Part shown: in pieces, positions 1-10,700 of the stretch
How positions within the stretch are numbered: position 1 is the first letter of the stretch
How the letters are laid out: each line of letters opens with the position of its first letter
Assembly: GCF_000003195.3 (NCBI RefSeq)
Contig: NC_012878.2
Coordinates: 58,156,629 to 58,220,628, forward strand
Source of the DNA: Sorghum bicolor
Taxonomy: Eukaryota > Streptophyta > Magnoliopsida > Poales > Poaceae
Length of the DNA: 64,000 nucleotides
Direction of reading: 5' to 3'
The notes under the pieces: generated by a model
Databases searched by the model: none
Seen by the model: only the letters and a program-made list of their open reading frames with translations
Told to the model about the DNA's origin: nothing
Made by a program: the position numbers and the translations under genes

Positions 1-390
1 TCCAAGATATGAAGTGATATGATTGGCTAAGAATGGAGGGAGAATGAATGTGATTGGATATAAAAATATTCTATAGAAACTATCCATTGTGACTATAGTT
101 TCTATATATAGTGTCTATAAAAATTAATGGATATAGAATCTATATGTAGTTTCTAACATTGGGAGTGCCCTAAGTTAGGAACCATATCTACACGAAATCC
201 AAGACATGAAGTAAAATTATTGGCTGAGAATGGAGAGAGAATGAATGTGATTAGATAAAAAAAATATTTTATAAAAACTATCTATTAGGACCATAGTTTC
301 TATATATAGTGTCTATACTATATATAGTGTCTATAAAAATTAATAGATACAGAAATTATGTGTAGTTTCTAGCATTGGGAATGCCCTTAA
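1..390. repeat. Two head-to-tail MITE-like copies
   Basis: A block of about 170-190 bp occurs twice in direct orientation, at about 1-172 and 198-387. Both copies start with a TCCAAGA(T/C)ATGAAGT motif and end with a CATTGGGA(G/A)TGCCCT motif. Copy 2 has a short internal duplication of a TATATATAGTGTCTATA segment. The AT-rich content and the closing motif suggest a non-autonomous DNA transposon, but copy 1 is cut by the window edge, so its ends and target duplication cannot be read. Confidence 0.5.
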
Positions 391-639
391 AGCCTTCACC
401 AGCGAAGACTTGTATGGTGGTCAAGCTGTAGGTTGGTTGTAGTATTTAATGGTCAAATGTATGGACTACGACTTCTCGCTTGTATACAGGCCAGGAGAGA
501 CATTTTTTTCTCGTGGTTTGTGCTTCAGCCGCAAGATGGGAAGCGCCCGCTCCATAGTCTCTTTCCTACCGTGGCACTTTTTTAGTCGTTTGCCGGCTAA
601 AAAACATTACTATACTTGCTCAGGCCTCAAATTCACGAA

Positions 640-1390
640 CCAATAAAGTAGGGTTTGGTTGAGAGGTAAAGTGGGGGTAGGGTGGGATGAGATGATTCTA
701 TTTCATGTTTGGTTGAGAAGGGACGAGATCAATTCATTTTTTATTTGGTTGGACGACACTAAAAGTGAGATCTGTACTGACAAATAGGACACGTGCCAGT
801 CCTTTTCTTTCCTCTTCCTTTCTTACGGACAACATCCCTTCCCACGGACGCATCCAGAAGCCCGCTCCTCTTCAGACCCTATGGACGCATCTAGTGAGCC
901 AACAGGGCAGGGTTCGGCCGTGAGACGACGGCGCGGAGCTTGCGCATGAGACGACGGAGAGAGGCTCGGCCATGCGCTCACCCACGTGGCAACAGTACAG
1001 GGCTCGGCGGCGGTCGAAGCTCGCCCGAGAGGCGGCGGAGCGAGGCTCGACTGCGTGGTGGCGGACTGGAGGTCGTCTGTGAGGCAGCAGGGAAGGGCTC
1101 GGCTACACGCTCGCTTCTTCCTCAAGTTCAGTAGCTCCGCTTGTTTCTTTGTTAGGTGCGGCAAGCCCCACTCCTCTTCTTTCTTGTTCTTCTCACGCGC
1201 GTGCCTCACTCATCCCACCGGGGATGATTCCGTCCCCTCGTTTTTAGGAGCGAAGTGAGCCCACATCTCGTAGGAATATTCCTAGATAGGATGTCCCTAC
1301 CCTGTGGGTCCTTGCAACCAAACAAGCTGAAGTCGAGGTCGTCTCGTCTTGCGCTGCCGGTCCTCACATCCAAACATACGGTAACATAAC
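640..1390. other. Unassigned GC-rich stretch, possible transposon remnant
   Basis: GC-rich sequence with overlapping open frames on both strands, none resembling a known protein. It is bounded by AACCAAACAAG-type and GTTTGGTTGAGA-type motifs that often sit at ends of grass DNA transposons. No clean inverted repeat or target duplication was identified. From 1390 to about 1930 no gene is visible. Confidence 0.3.
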
Positions 1391-1935
1391 CTGCCTACCT
1401 ACAAAGGGAACACAACCACTTGTGATGAACCTCAGGGGGGTTGACTTTATTTACATATTGAGATATCGAAACAATGTTGTTGATTTTTCTAGTAAAACAT
1501 TCGTGTAAAGTTTTGTTGCCAGCGATGGGGCTGTGACATGTAATTGACTTTGTTGCAAGTTTAGTGGCAGCTAGTGCAAGTCTTCCTAAGATATAAAGCT
1601 CAACTTTTTTTCCAGAAAAAAAAATATAACCACGAAACAAGGGCTCTGCAATGGTAAAGTCCATTATATCATGGAGCCTATGTTTAAAACTGTGTTCGGA
1701 ATTAGGAGACTACTATATAGATGATCTGGTTTTATTGTGACACAATATGTGCCAATTTGGCTCGCCAATGTCTACTAGGGCTGGGCATCTTACCGCACCG
1801 AGCTGAAATCACGGTTTTGTTTTGATTTCGTTTTTAGTACTGGGAACTTGGTTGTATGGCCAACCGAAAGCCGAGCAAACACCGAGCAGTGGGTCCGGTG
1901 CTTGTCTTGCCGCTCTGTAATGTAATGCAGACATT

Positions 1936-2866
1936 CCTCAACTTTCACGAAAGTCTGTTTTTTATCCTTAAACTTTAAAACCGGATAAAATACATCCCTC
2001 AACTTTCAAAACCGTGCATATTACGTCCCTCACATGGTTATAAGCGGTTTTGAAGGCTGTTTTGTCTTTTTCATCTTTATTTATTTTGGCTAAATATTTG
2101 TAAAATTATAGTAAATCACATAAAATTAATAAAATAGTAAATCTGATTTTGTTGGACTCCAGATAAGTAGATCTACACAATGAACATATAATATGGTATG
2201 CTTTAGTAGAAATTTTTTATTGTAGCTTTAGATCTGTATTTTTCTATAATTAATTAGAATAGTTCATAGCTATAGTTTATATGGTCCAATTACGATGAAT
2301 TTTTTATGTTGGGCTAATTATTATATGTTTCAATTGTGGTAAAAATTTAATACTCATTAGATCATGTATAACTTAGTTATAGATTTATTAAGATTTAACA
2401 AGCATAAACCTAAATAAATCTATAACTAAGTAATACATGATCCAATGAATATGAAATTTTTACTACAACTCAATCATAGAATGATTAGCCCACCATATAA
2501 ATTTCGTCACAATTGGACTATAGAAACTGTAGCTATAATTAGTCTAATTAATTACAGGAAAGCATAGATCTAAAGCTGCATCAAAAAAATTTATACTAAA
2601 ATATATTATATTATATATTTAATGTGTAGATCTACTCATCTGAAGTTCAACAAAATTGAGTTTTCTATTTTATGATTTTTATGTGATTTACTGTGATTTT
2701 TCAAAAAGATTAGCCAAAATAAATAAAAAGAAAAAGACAAAACCGCTTTCAAAACCAGGCCAAGGATGTAATGTGCATGGTTTTAAAAGTTGAGAGATAT
2801 ATTTTGTCTGGTTTTAGAGTTTAGAAATGAAAATTAGATTTTCGTGAAAGTTAGCACTTAAAGTGG
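1936..2866. mobile_element. Foldback (long inverted-repeat) element
   Basis: Two arms of roughly 450 bp are inverted copies of each other, centred near 2396. For example CTTTCACGAA at 1942-1951 pairs with TTCGTGAAAG at 2841-2850, and the AACCGCTTTCAAAACC segment near 2745 mirrors GGTTATAAGCGGTTTT near 2036. The arms have diverged by substitutions and small indels, and there is almost no spacer. No transposase is present. The structure fits a non-autonomous foldback or Mutator-derived MITE. The outer ends diverge, so borders are approximate and no target duplication was found. Confidence 0.7.
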
Positions 2867-3331
2867 ACTTTTTCCACGGGGTAAAGGCCAAAGCCCATCA
2901 CAAGACGGCCCATCACCATCCTCTCGCTCACCCTTGTAATCCTAACTTCTCGGCACGAGCACTGAGCGCAGATCGAGTCGGCGTGGCGGCGCATCGACGA
3001 CGACGGCCGAGGTGGCGCGGCGGCCGCGAAGCCTGGGCATCGGGGCGAGGCGGGTCGCACGGCGGCGCATCGAGGCAGGGCGGGGTCGCGCGCGGGCGCG
3101 GCTGCAGACGCCGCGGCGGCAGTCGACGGTGACCGCGATTGGGCGCGTCGGCGGCCGGGCGGGAAAACATCTCAGCATCACCAACTGACGAGATTGACCC
3201 ATTTGCAAATCCAGCGCAGCCCATTGTGCCGCTTAATTTAGCCGGCCTTTTCATTGGCAGAGAAGCTCCGCCCCGTCGCCTCAATTCTCCAGGCTCCAGC
3301 GCTGTGGTGCGTCGGTTTGAATCGACCGGCG
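2867..3331 (+). promoter_or_regulatory. 5' flank of the first duplicated gene
   Basis: Upstream flank of the broken gene that starts at 3332. The part from about 3160 to 3300 is repeated, diverged, at about 7150-7440 before the second copy: both share a GACGAGATTG(G/A)CCCATTTGC motif and a GAAGCTCCGCCCCGTCGCC motif. The duplication therefore included the 5' flank. The stretch 2950-3140 is extremely GC-rich and looks coding in several frames by composition only. Confidence 0.4.
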
Positions 3332-5139
3332 ATGGGCGTCTCGCGCCGGTTTCTGAATTTGGTCGTGGACAACAGGATCCAGGGAGCCAGATCGTTGAAT
3401 TGCATCGACCTGCGGCGCCGCAAGCTGTTCAACACAAGAACACCTGTACTGCCGCCACCCAAAGGAAACAGTTGCTGGACCATCTACTGCTTCAGTGCCC
3501 GTTCGCGCGAGAACTGTGGACACGTTGCCTCAGGATTTTCCATCTTCAACATCGAGTGAAGGTCCTGGAAGGGGCGGTGCTTGATTGGCGGATCAGCTCC
3601 AGGAAACATATCCCGGAGGGAGTTCGCAAAGGTTTCGATTCGCTTTTCTTTCTTGTTGGTTGGCTCATTTGGAAAGAGAGAAATGCCAGAACCTTCGATG
3701 CAGTTTCCAAGTCCCCGGCAATCTTGGAAGGTTTGGTCCTCGAAGAAGCTAACCTTTGGTGCTTAGCCGGGTTCAATCGTCTTCAGTCGCTTTTGATGTT
3801 CAGGGATTAAGTGCCGCTGCTCTGTCGCTGCTTTGTTGCTTTTTCTGTTTTCCTAGCTTCTTACTTGCTGCTGTACTGCTTTCCACTGGCCACTTGGTTT
3901 TGGTAACTGTGGTTACCATCCAAGCAGTGCACTTGTATTTTGTCCCTGATTTCTACTTAATGAAAAACGTGCTAGGCACGATCTCAAAAAAAAAAAAAAA
4001 AAGGAAACAGTTCTGAATCAGAACGGCCGCCGCAAGACGATCTCAAGAACTACAGGCAGGCAGCAGCTTCATCGATCACAAGAAAGATCCGGGACATTCA
4101 GCTTCCTCAACCAACCTTGAACTTCCGATGCTCAATCGTAGACTCGTACTGGTATATGAAGTGTTTTCCGCTTGCAGGTCGAAAGCTGCTGTGCGTGGAC
4201 CCATCTTACCGCACTGTCCTCTTCGACGTGAACACGCGCCAAGTGGAGATCATTCCCTACTTCTACGTGGCCAAGCATAAGCCCTTGCCCTGCTTTGTTC
4301 CGCTCCCATCCAGTGCTGATGCCGCCGACGACGGCAATGGCAGCTTCTACATCCTGGAGGGTTCTCCCTATCAGGAGGAGCTGCAGGGAGACGACGACAC
4401 CAGACAGCAGCTGAGCAATCAGTTTGAGGCATTTATCTACCATAGCGAGTCCAAGTCCTGGCAGAGGCAGCTCCTCCCACCGCCGCCATTCGTCTGTGAC
4501 CCTAAGCACTACGAGCAGTACAGGAGGCCCAAGATCACCTCTTATGCAGTGGTTGAACGAGGCGGCTCCCATGTCATATTTGTATCAGTGGATGGTGCTG
4601 GCACCTACTCCTTGGACACGGTGACACACACTTAGAGCCATGTCAGCGACTGGGTGCTACCCTTCACAGGCAAGGTAGAATATGTGCCGGAGCTGAAGCT
4701 GTGGTTTGGCTTCTGCACCCAGGACTGGCAACTGGGTGCTGCTGACCTGTCCACCATGGATTCTCAGCCACAGCTAATAGCAGGCACCTGGAAGGAGCTC
4801 GAGGCACCTGGAGACTGGAGGGAGCTGAAGCAGCCTCAGCTTGTCAACCTGGGCTCTGGCCGGTTCTGCATCACAAGGTTCTTCTTCCGTTATCTGCATC
4901 CCATGTCCTGTGATTTGGAATATGATTCGGAATATGATGAACCAGTTGATGAGGAATATTTCACTGTCTTGACTGGTGTCGATGTGGTGCCATATATCCA
5001 TGATGCCTATGGGACAGCCAATGACACCTTTAGCGGAGGCAATGGCAGCAAGGGGAAAGTGGAGCTCCATATGATCAAGCACAATTCAAGACGTCACATG
5101 TCTAATGGCAGCGGTGGTACCATTGAGGGAGTGTTCTGA
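3332..5139 (+). pseudogene. Broken grass-specific single-exon gene (DUF1618-like), copy 1
   Basis: This is a member of a large grass family of about 350-400 aa intronless proteins with a repeated beta-strand character and conserved blocks such as LKLWFGF, AADLSTMDS, LVNLGSGRFCI and VLTGVDVV. I recognise it as DUF1618/F-box-associated-like; the exact family name is uncertain and the function unknown. The start ATG at 3332 is intact (MGVSRRFLNLVVDNRIQGA). A LINE tail is inserted after codon 44-48 (3461-4012, 13-bp target duplication). The host frame resumes exactly in phase at 4003. A TAG at 4633-4635 then stands where the second copy has TGC-TGG-AGT (Trp), and the frame stays open beyond it to a TGA at 5137-5139. 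A possible AATAAA poly(A) signal lies at 5198. The gene is dead by insertion plus nonsense. A diverged tandem copy lies at 7484-8642. Confidence 0.8.
3474..3999 (+). mobile_element. 5'-truncated LINE (non-LTR retrotransposon) tail
   Basis: An open frame running through the insertion to a stop at 3808-3810 encodes the C-terminal end of a plant LINE reverse transcriptase. It has the zinc-binding-like HLLLQCPFARELW block followed by GWLIWKERNARTF, which is typical of the zf-RVT region downstream of RT. A 3' UTR of about 175 bp with a CGTGCTAGGCACG hairpin precedes an A-tract (3986-4002). The element is flanked by a 13-bp direct repeat, AAAGGAAACAGTT, at 3461-3473 and 4000-4012. Together these show target-primed reverse transcription with strong 5' truncation. 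Confidence 0.85.
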
Positions 5140-5920
5140 ATAAGTTCATTTTTACACTGTCGTTTAATTTTTCTAGGTATACTTTTCTAGGTGGATGAAT
5201 AAAGGACCTCTCAGTGGGAGTCATTTTTTGGGTGGATTTAGCAAGAAAACGATGGTGAATTAGTATGGTAGAAGATTAGATCTCTAATTAAATTTATTCT
5301 AAAAAATATATTACATAAATAATCTAATCTATACCTATTAATAAAGATGTAAAATTTCAGGCTTTTTTCGTCTATCTATTTTTTGGTACCTCTCTCTCTC
5401 TCCAACTATTGGACAATAGAGACGTCCGGACTTGTATATAAAACACGTGCTCATAGGAGTTAGAATAACTTTTTTCTGGTGCGATATGGATTCGATTTAA
5501 AAACATATTTGTTCGTGTATGTGATCCGTACTCATAATAACATATAATAGAATTTTCTTGTGATAACTTGCATAGATAAGAGTTCTGGTCTCAGCAGAGC
5601 TCTCGGATCCTGTTTTAAAGTGGATAAGACTTCCAAGTCGGCAAAATTTCTTTCCATTTTTTTGTATAGCCTCTCTTAACTAATTTTGTGAATATGGAAA
5701 TTATGGTCTACGATTGTCTTATTTTATATGACATATGAGCTTGTTAAATGACCTGAATACTAATCCTAATTCTAATCTAAATCTAAATATATGCTTTGGA
5801 TCTTAAGTACCTAAATAGGAATCTTGATTAGAATATTGGTGCATGAGTGTGGAGACAGAAATATTACGTCGACCAAACTGAAACATGACTCTCATAGAGT
5901 TGATCAAACAAAAAAAGTAA
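5140..5920. other. Intergenic, AT-rich
   Basis: No open frame with coding character. The first 70 bases are probably the old 3' UTR of the upstream pseudogene, with AATAAA at 5198-5203. The rest is AT-rich sequence without recognised structure. Confidence 0.4.
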
Positions 5921-6237
5921 GCCTCGGCTTCTCCAGCGGTTTTCTGGAACTGTTTGGAGCCATTTTCTGTCAAATAGGGTAAAATGGAATGGCTCCACCA
6001 ATAAAGCTCCTAAAAACGTGGTCTCATAGAGCTTTGGGGTGCGAAGGAGCCAAAAATAGTGGTTTCTCCTGGCTTTACCTCATTTGGTGTGACGTTCTAT
6101 GAGAGGATATTTTAAGGAAGAAGTTGTTTTACCAACGATTTATTAAAACGGCTCCAGCTCCAGCGATAGAGTTGTTCATGGAGCTAAAGCCCCAAAAACA
6201 ACTTCACTGGTGAAGTGGAGCCATGCCAAACGGAGCC
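5921..6237. mobile_element. MITE-like element with GCTCC-rich ends
   Basis: The segment opens with GCCTCGGCTTCTCCAG and closes with CCATGCCAAACGGAGCC, which are imperfect inverted repeats. The interior repeats GGAGCC/GGCTCC words. Its length of about 317 bp and lack of an ORF fit a MITE. A related sequence appears near 31280-31470. Confidence 0.4.
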
Positions 6238-6324
6238 TTAAGATATGCATAGGACGACCAAACAAAAAATAGGACATACAAACATGGCCAAAAAAAATCC
6301 GAGTGCGACTCCTAGGGTACATGG

Positions 6325-6562
6325 ATACACCTTTTCTTTTATTTTCAATTTACTTATTCCTTTTCCGGCACTTTCTGATTTTTCTTATAAAATGTAAAAA
6401 GTATATAATCTATCTATATCTTCTTCTAAAAGTTTGTTTAAATTAGTCCTAGAGTACATGAATACGCGCCTCTTTTTATTTCCTATTTTCTTCTTTTTGT
6501 ACTTTCCAATTTCTCTTATAAAAGCTAAAAATATCTAATCTATGTATATCTTCTTCTAGACC
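6325..6562. repeat. Diverged tandem duplication
   Basis: A roughly 115-bp block occurs twice in direct orientation. Both copies carry CTTATAAAA(T/G)(G/C)TAAAAA and end in ATATCTTCTTCTA(A/G)A, at about 6420-6433 and 6546-6560. No coding potential. Confidence 0.5.
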
Positions 6563-6794
6563 CATGCTAGCGGTGGCCATTTGCTTGGCATCACATGGTC
6601 ACGACAGTGACTCAAAAGGGAGTAGCAGGAATAAGAGAGCTAGCTAAAAAAAGGAAGATCAAGGAAGAGAGAGACAGAGAGCTTATGGTTATAATAATGC
6701 TCTAATTTTAGTTAATACTAGCCTATAAATTTTTGTGTCATGGGTTCACGATGAATCTTGGTCAGTCATTTTCACAATTAAAGTGTTTAACATA

Positions 6795-6972
6795 GGTTCT
6801 ATTTGGTTTCCTTGCTAAATTTTAGTCAGTTAAAATTATTTTAGCTACTTTTGGATGACTACTGGGACTAAACTATTTTAGTTCCTTTTTAATCAGTGTG
6901 TTTGGAAGTTGAGCTACTAAAGTGATTAAAATTTAGCTGGCTAAAATTTAGCAAGGGTAACCAAACAGGCCC
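6795..6972. mobile_element. 178-bp Tourist-like MITE with ATA target duplication
   Basis: The ends are inverted repeats: TTTGGTTTCCTTGCTAAATT at left and AATTTAGCAAGGGTAACCAA at right. The element is bounded by a 3-bp direct repeat ATA (6792-6794 and 6973-6975), as expected for PIF/Harbinger-derived MITEs. No ORF. Confidence 0.7.
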
Positions 6973-7483
6973 ATAATAATGAATTTAAAAGAACAAGTTT
7001 CTTCTCCCGTTGCAACGTACGGATATATATGTGTGATACTTATTACGTATCATAAATATATTTTTTCTTATCGAAATTAAAAATCTTTGATTTGCGAGAT
7101 TTACATCTTCACGGGAGGAGTAGTTTGTAATTTGAGTCGTGAACGTCCTTGGATCGGGAAACGAAAACATCTCGCCAGCACTAATTGACGAGATTGGCCC
7201 ATTTGCCAATCCAGCACAGCGCTTAATTTTAGCCGGTCTAGTCATAGGCTGGCTGCTGAGAAGCGGCCCATGGCCTGCTCGGAGAAAATAGCCCACGGAC
7301 AGCCCAGAAAGTTCCTGTAAAATTTCCCCACGCATGACCGTCCAAGACTCCGGACCTATCTCGCGACGCCCACTCCCGCCGTCGCCCCGCTGCCATTCTG
7401 CTCCGATCTGGTTTCAGAAGCTCCGCCCCGTCGCCTCCATTCTCCATTCGTGCCTTTGAAGACGACGATTGAATCCACCGGCG

Positions 7484-8642
7484 ACGGGCCTTTGGCGTCG
7501 GTCTCTGAATCTGATCGTGGACAACCGCATCCAGGGAGCCAAATCGCTGTGCTCCATTGATCTGAGGCGACACAAGTTGTTCAACACAACAACACCCGCA
7601 CCCAAGAAAACAACAGCAGCACCCAAAGGAAAGGCGCTGGCTTTGAACAAGATTCGGCTTCCCAGCCCCAGCCTCAGCATGCGGACATCAGATTCCGATC
7701 TCAAGGACCAACGGATTCACTTCTTCCCAGCGGCGGATCGAAGGGCGTTCTGCTTGGACCAGCTAGGGCGCGGGTTCCTCCTGGAGGCGGACACGCCCCG
7801 CATGGTGATGATGCCTTGCCTCCACAGGCCCAAGCTGGAACCCATCGCCCTCTACATCCCTTTCTTTGGTCGGGCCTGATTTCGATGACCTTGACGGTGG
7901 CGGCGGCGGCAACCTTTTCATCATGGACAGGAGGGTTGCCAAGCCAGAGCCCGGGGGTGTCAGCGACGGCGGTGGCGGTGGCGGTGGCAGCTTTCACTTT
8001 CAGTTCGAGGCCTTGGTGTACCGCAAGCCCTGGTATCTTGGGTACCTGTCCAAGACATGGCACTGCGATCTGCTCCCACCGCTGCCGCCACACGTTGGTG
8101 GCTCCGATCACAGCTATCTAGAAATCAGCTCCTATGCTGTTGTCGGCTCTCAGGTCTGCATATCCGTGGATGGTGATGGCACCTACTGCTTGACCACCGT
8201 GAACAGCACCTATTGCTGGAGTGAAGTGGGCAAGTGGACCTTGCCCTTCCAAGGTCAAGTTCACTACGCACCTGAGCTCAAGCTCTGGTTTGGCTTCACT
8301 GCCGAGGACCAGAACCTGGCTGCTGCCGACCTCTCCTCCATGGATTCCCGTTCCCAGCCACATCTCCTCAACTCGTGGAAGGAACTTGAGCCACCCAAGG
8401 GATGGCAGCAGGTACAGGATCCTCAACTTGTCAGCCTTGGCTCTGGAATGTTCTGCATCGCGAGGTTCTTTCGCACCGGCACTGCCATGGATGATTGCCA
8501 GAATGTTACTGTCCTGACCGGTGTGGAGGTTGTCCGTGGTGTCAATGTCTTGCCTGGCACAGCGGATCTTCGGATGGTCAAGCACAAATCACTGTGTCAC
8601 AAGTCGGGATCTGGCGAGGACACCATCACCACGGTTTTCTGA
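7484..8642 (+). pseudogene. Broken grass-specific single-exon gene (DUF1618-like), copy 2
   Basis: Tandem paralogue of the gene at 3332-5139, sharing blocks LNLIVDNRIQGAKSL, LKLWFGF, AADLSSMDS, LVSLGSGMFCIARFF and VLTGVEVV. The codon aligned with the other copy's start is ACG (7484-7486), and no in-frame ATG lies nearby upstream. Near 7860-7880 the reading frame shifts by +1: the N-terminal frame stops at 7877-7879, while the homologous frame continues from about 7866 to a TGA at 8640-8642. A glycine-rich run of about ten codons (GGN-GGC repeats, about 7965-7990) follows the shift. A frameshift plus loss of the start implies a pseudogene. A single-base error in the sequence could explain the shift but not the start. 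Confidence 0.75.
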
Positions 8643-9224
8643 ATAGTAATAGTTTTAGGGTGGCTTCCACTCCTATGTATCGTCCGAACAATTTCTTGTC
8701 TCCCTTTTGTAAGTTGCGTCTTATCCTAGGTGCTCTTACAAAATCTTAGTACTGCTAGCAGTTACAGAGGAGTATATGTTAATCTTAATCTGTGTGCCGT
8801 CTCCTGCAATAGTAAAATTTTGATATTTCGTTTACTAGCTTGATTCACCAAAAAATCAATTTCATCGTAAAAGAAAACATTGTAAAAAAAATACGACAAT
8901 AATTATCCTGTGGCAAAACATATAAAAGAAAAACAGGGTCGAATTTGCAAATAGGTGACTGAATAATTACCACGTTATTTTTGCGTATGTACAGTATCTA
9001 TTTACAAGTTATGTGGTACATCATCGTTTTGAGGGCGAGAACGTCATCGTTTTGAGGGCGAGAACGCTGACACAGACGTTGAGTGATGGTTGTCAGCCGT
9101 GTTTCTTTTGTTAGTCATTCAATAATATTTTACTTCTACAATAAATAAATAAACAATATTTTTAGTCATATTTTTTAACCAAATAAATAATATTTCTCTT
9201 ATAATAAATAAATAAACAATACTT
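8643..9224. other. Intergenic with short tandem repeats
   Basis: No gene seen. A 23-bp unit (TCATCGTTTTGAGGGCGAGA plus ACG) is repeated exactly twice at 9021-9043 and 9044-9066. An AATAAATAAATAAACAATA-containing unit of about 58 bp is repeated, diverged, at about 9120-9235. Confidence 0.5.
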
Positions 9225-10700
9225 TTAGCTATACATGGTCATGTGGCCCGCGGCCCGATGGCCCGTGAGGGACCAGGCCGTGCCTGGGCCGCCACCTATG
9301 CACGTGTAGGGATGAAAACGGATCGGATACGAACGGATATCACTGATATCATATTTGTTTTCATATTTCTGGTCGGAATCGGATTCGAATACGGATAATA
9401 TCAACCATGTCGGATAAGATATGATTGGATGTCGACATCACAAATATACGATTTAAGTATTCGGATACGGATACGGTATCAGATGTTGAATATTCGAACT
9501 CGGATATCCGAACAGATCTAAACCACTCTAAACGAATTCGGTCTCGAATACGGTCGGAAAATATCCGTACCGTTTTCATCCCTATGCACGTGGCACGGCA
9601 CGGGCACGGCCCGTTCCAACGGTCGGCCTGTTAGCGGCCCGGTGAACATGAATTATAGGTGTAGTTATGACTTGTATATATGTGATATTAATTATTATAT
9701 TAGTGAAAATAATAAATAATTAGTTATGACATGTTGTAACTCAGCATCGCCACGTTGCCCCCCTAACCCAAAACTCGGGCCTAACTATAGATGGCCATCG
9801 GGGCGGCCCCGGCCCGGCCCGACTTGGCATGGGCACAGGCTAGGCACGGTCCGCAGCCCCTCGGGTCGGCAAAGTACGCCGTGCCTCCCGCGCCGTGCCT
9901 CAGCGGCCTGTGTGCTTGCCCTTCGGCCCAAGCACAGGCCCACGGGCCGATTTCGTGCCGTGCTCGGCCTGAGAAGCACGGCTAGAACAACGTGTCGTGC
10001 TGGGCCATAGCTCAGGTAGTTCAAAATGCCTCAAAACACTCATCACAACATCAGAAATATAACAGTCACAGATTCATAGTCATTCTTCAACAGACAAAGA
10101 GGAAGAAGGTAGAGCCTCGGTAAAGGCAAAGAGGAAGGCGTCACACGTGGACAAAGACGATGTTGTGCGGTCATCGAAGTCGAAGACAAATATGGCGGCG
10201 TGCCGGCATCGAGTGCAGACGACATCGCGAGGCGAGGAGAGAGAGACGACTGCGGCCACTAGGGTCACCGGAGTCGAGGACGAAGACACCGTCGAGGCAT
10301 CAAGCGACCGAGCGCATGCAGTGCTCCGAGGAGAAGGCGAGAGCTGAGAGCGGCTGCGGATGGGTGGAATAGAAATTAGGGTTTGAGGTGCCGCGGCGGG
10401 GGGTTTTATACGGGGCCGCCGACGAGGGGGGGGGAGAGTTGTGGACGTTGTGGGCCGCTACCGGGCCTCCCTGTTTTTCCCATGTCGGGTCGTGCCTGCC
10501 CGCGGGCTCGCCTGGCGGCCCAAGCACGACCTGCTATGGTGTGTCGTGTGAGCCCGAGCCTGGTGGCTTACGGGTCGGGTTGTGCTTGGGCTGGGCCAAA
10601 TTCTCGTGCCCCGTGCTGAGCCACTAGGCCTTGGGCTGCATGGAAATTTATGGCCCTATACGTGTGCCCCAGCCCATTTTTGGTCACGTCCGGCGAGGGC
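9225..10700. other. GC-rich hAT-like transposon debris
   Basis: Blocks at about 9240-9300, 9590-9650, 9780-10015 and 10440-10660 are dense in GGCC, GGGCC, GTGCC and CGTGC words in both orientations. This pattern is typical of subterminal regions of some grass hAT elements. The stretch 10060-10400 between the blocks has open frames on both strands without recognisable homology. I could not pair ends or find a target duplication for the whole, so this is a composition-based call. Confidence 0.35.
9307..9584. mobile_element. 278-bp hAT-type MITE with 8-bp target duplication
   Basis: Perfect 15-bp terminal inverted repeats TAGGGATGAAAACGG and CCGTTTTCATCCCTA bound the element. They are flanked by an exact 8-bp direct repeat TGCACGTG (9299-9306 and 9585-9592). 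The interior is full of CGGATA/TATCCG words. An 8-bp target duplication with short TIRs and no transposase defines a non-autonomous hAT element. It sits inside the older GC-rich block. Confidence 0.9.

Noticed and set aside
3139..3810. Single 223-aa plus-strand protein
   Set aside because: It is a chimera: out-of-frame host 5' sequence joined to the LINE reading frame at the insertion point 3474.
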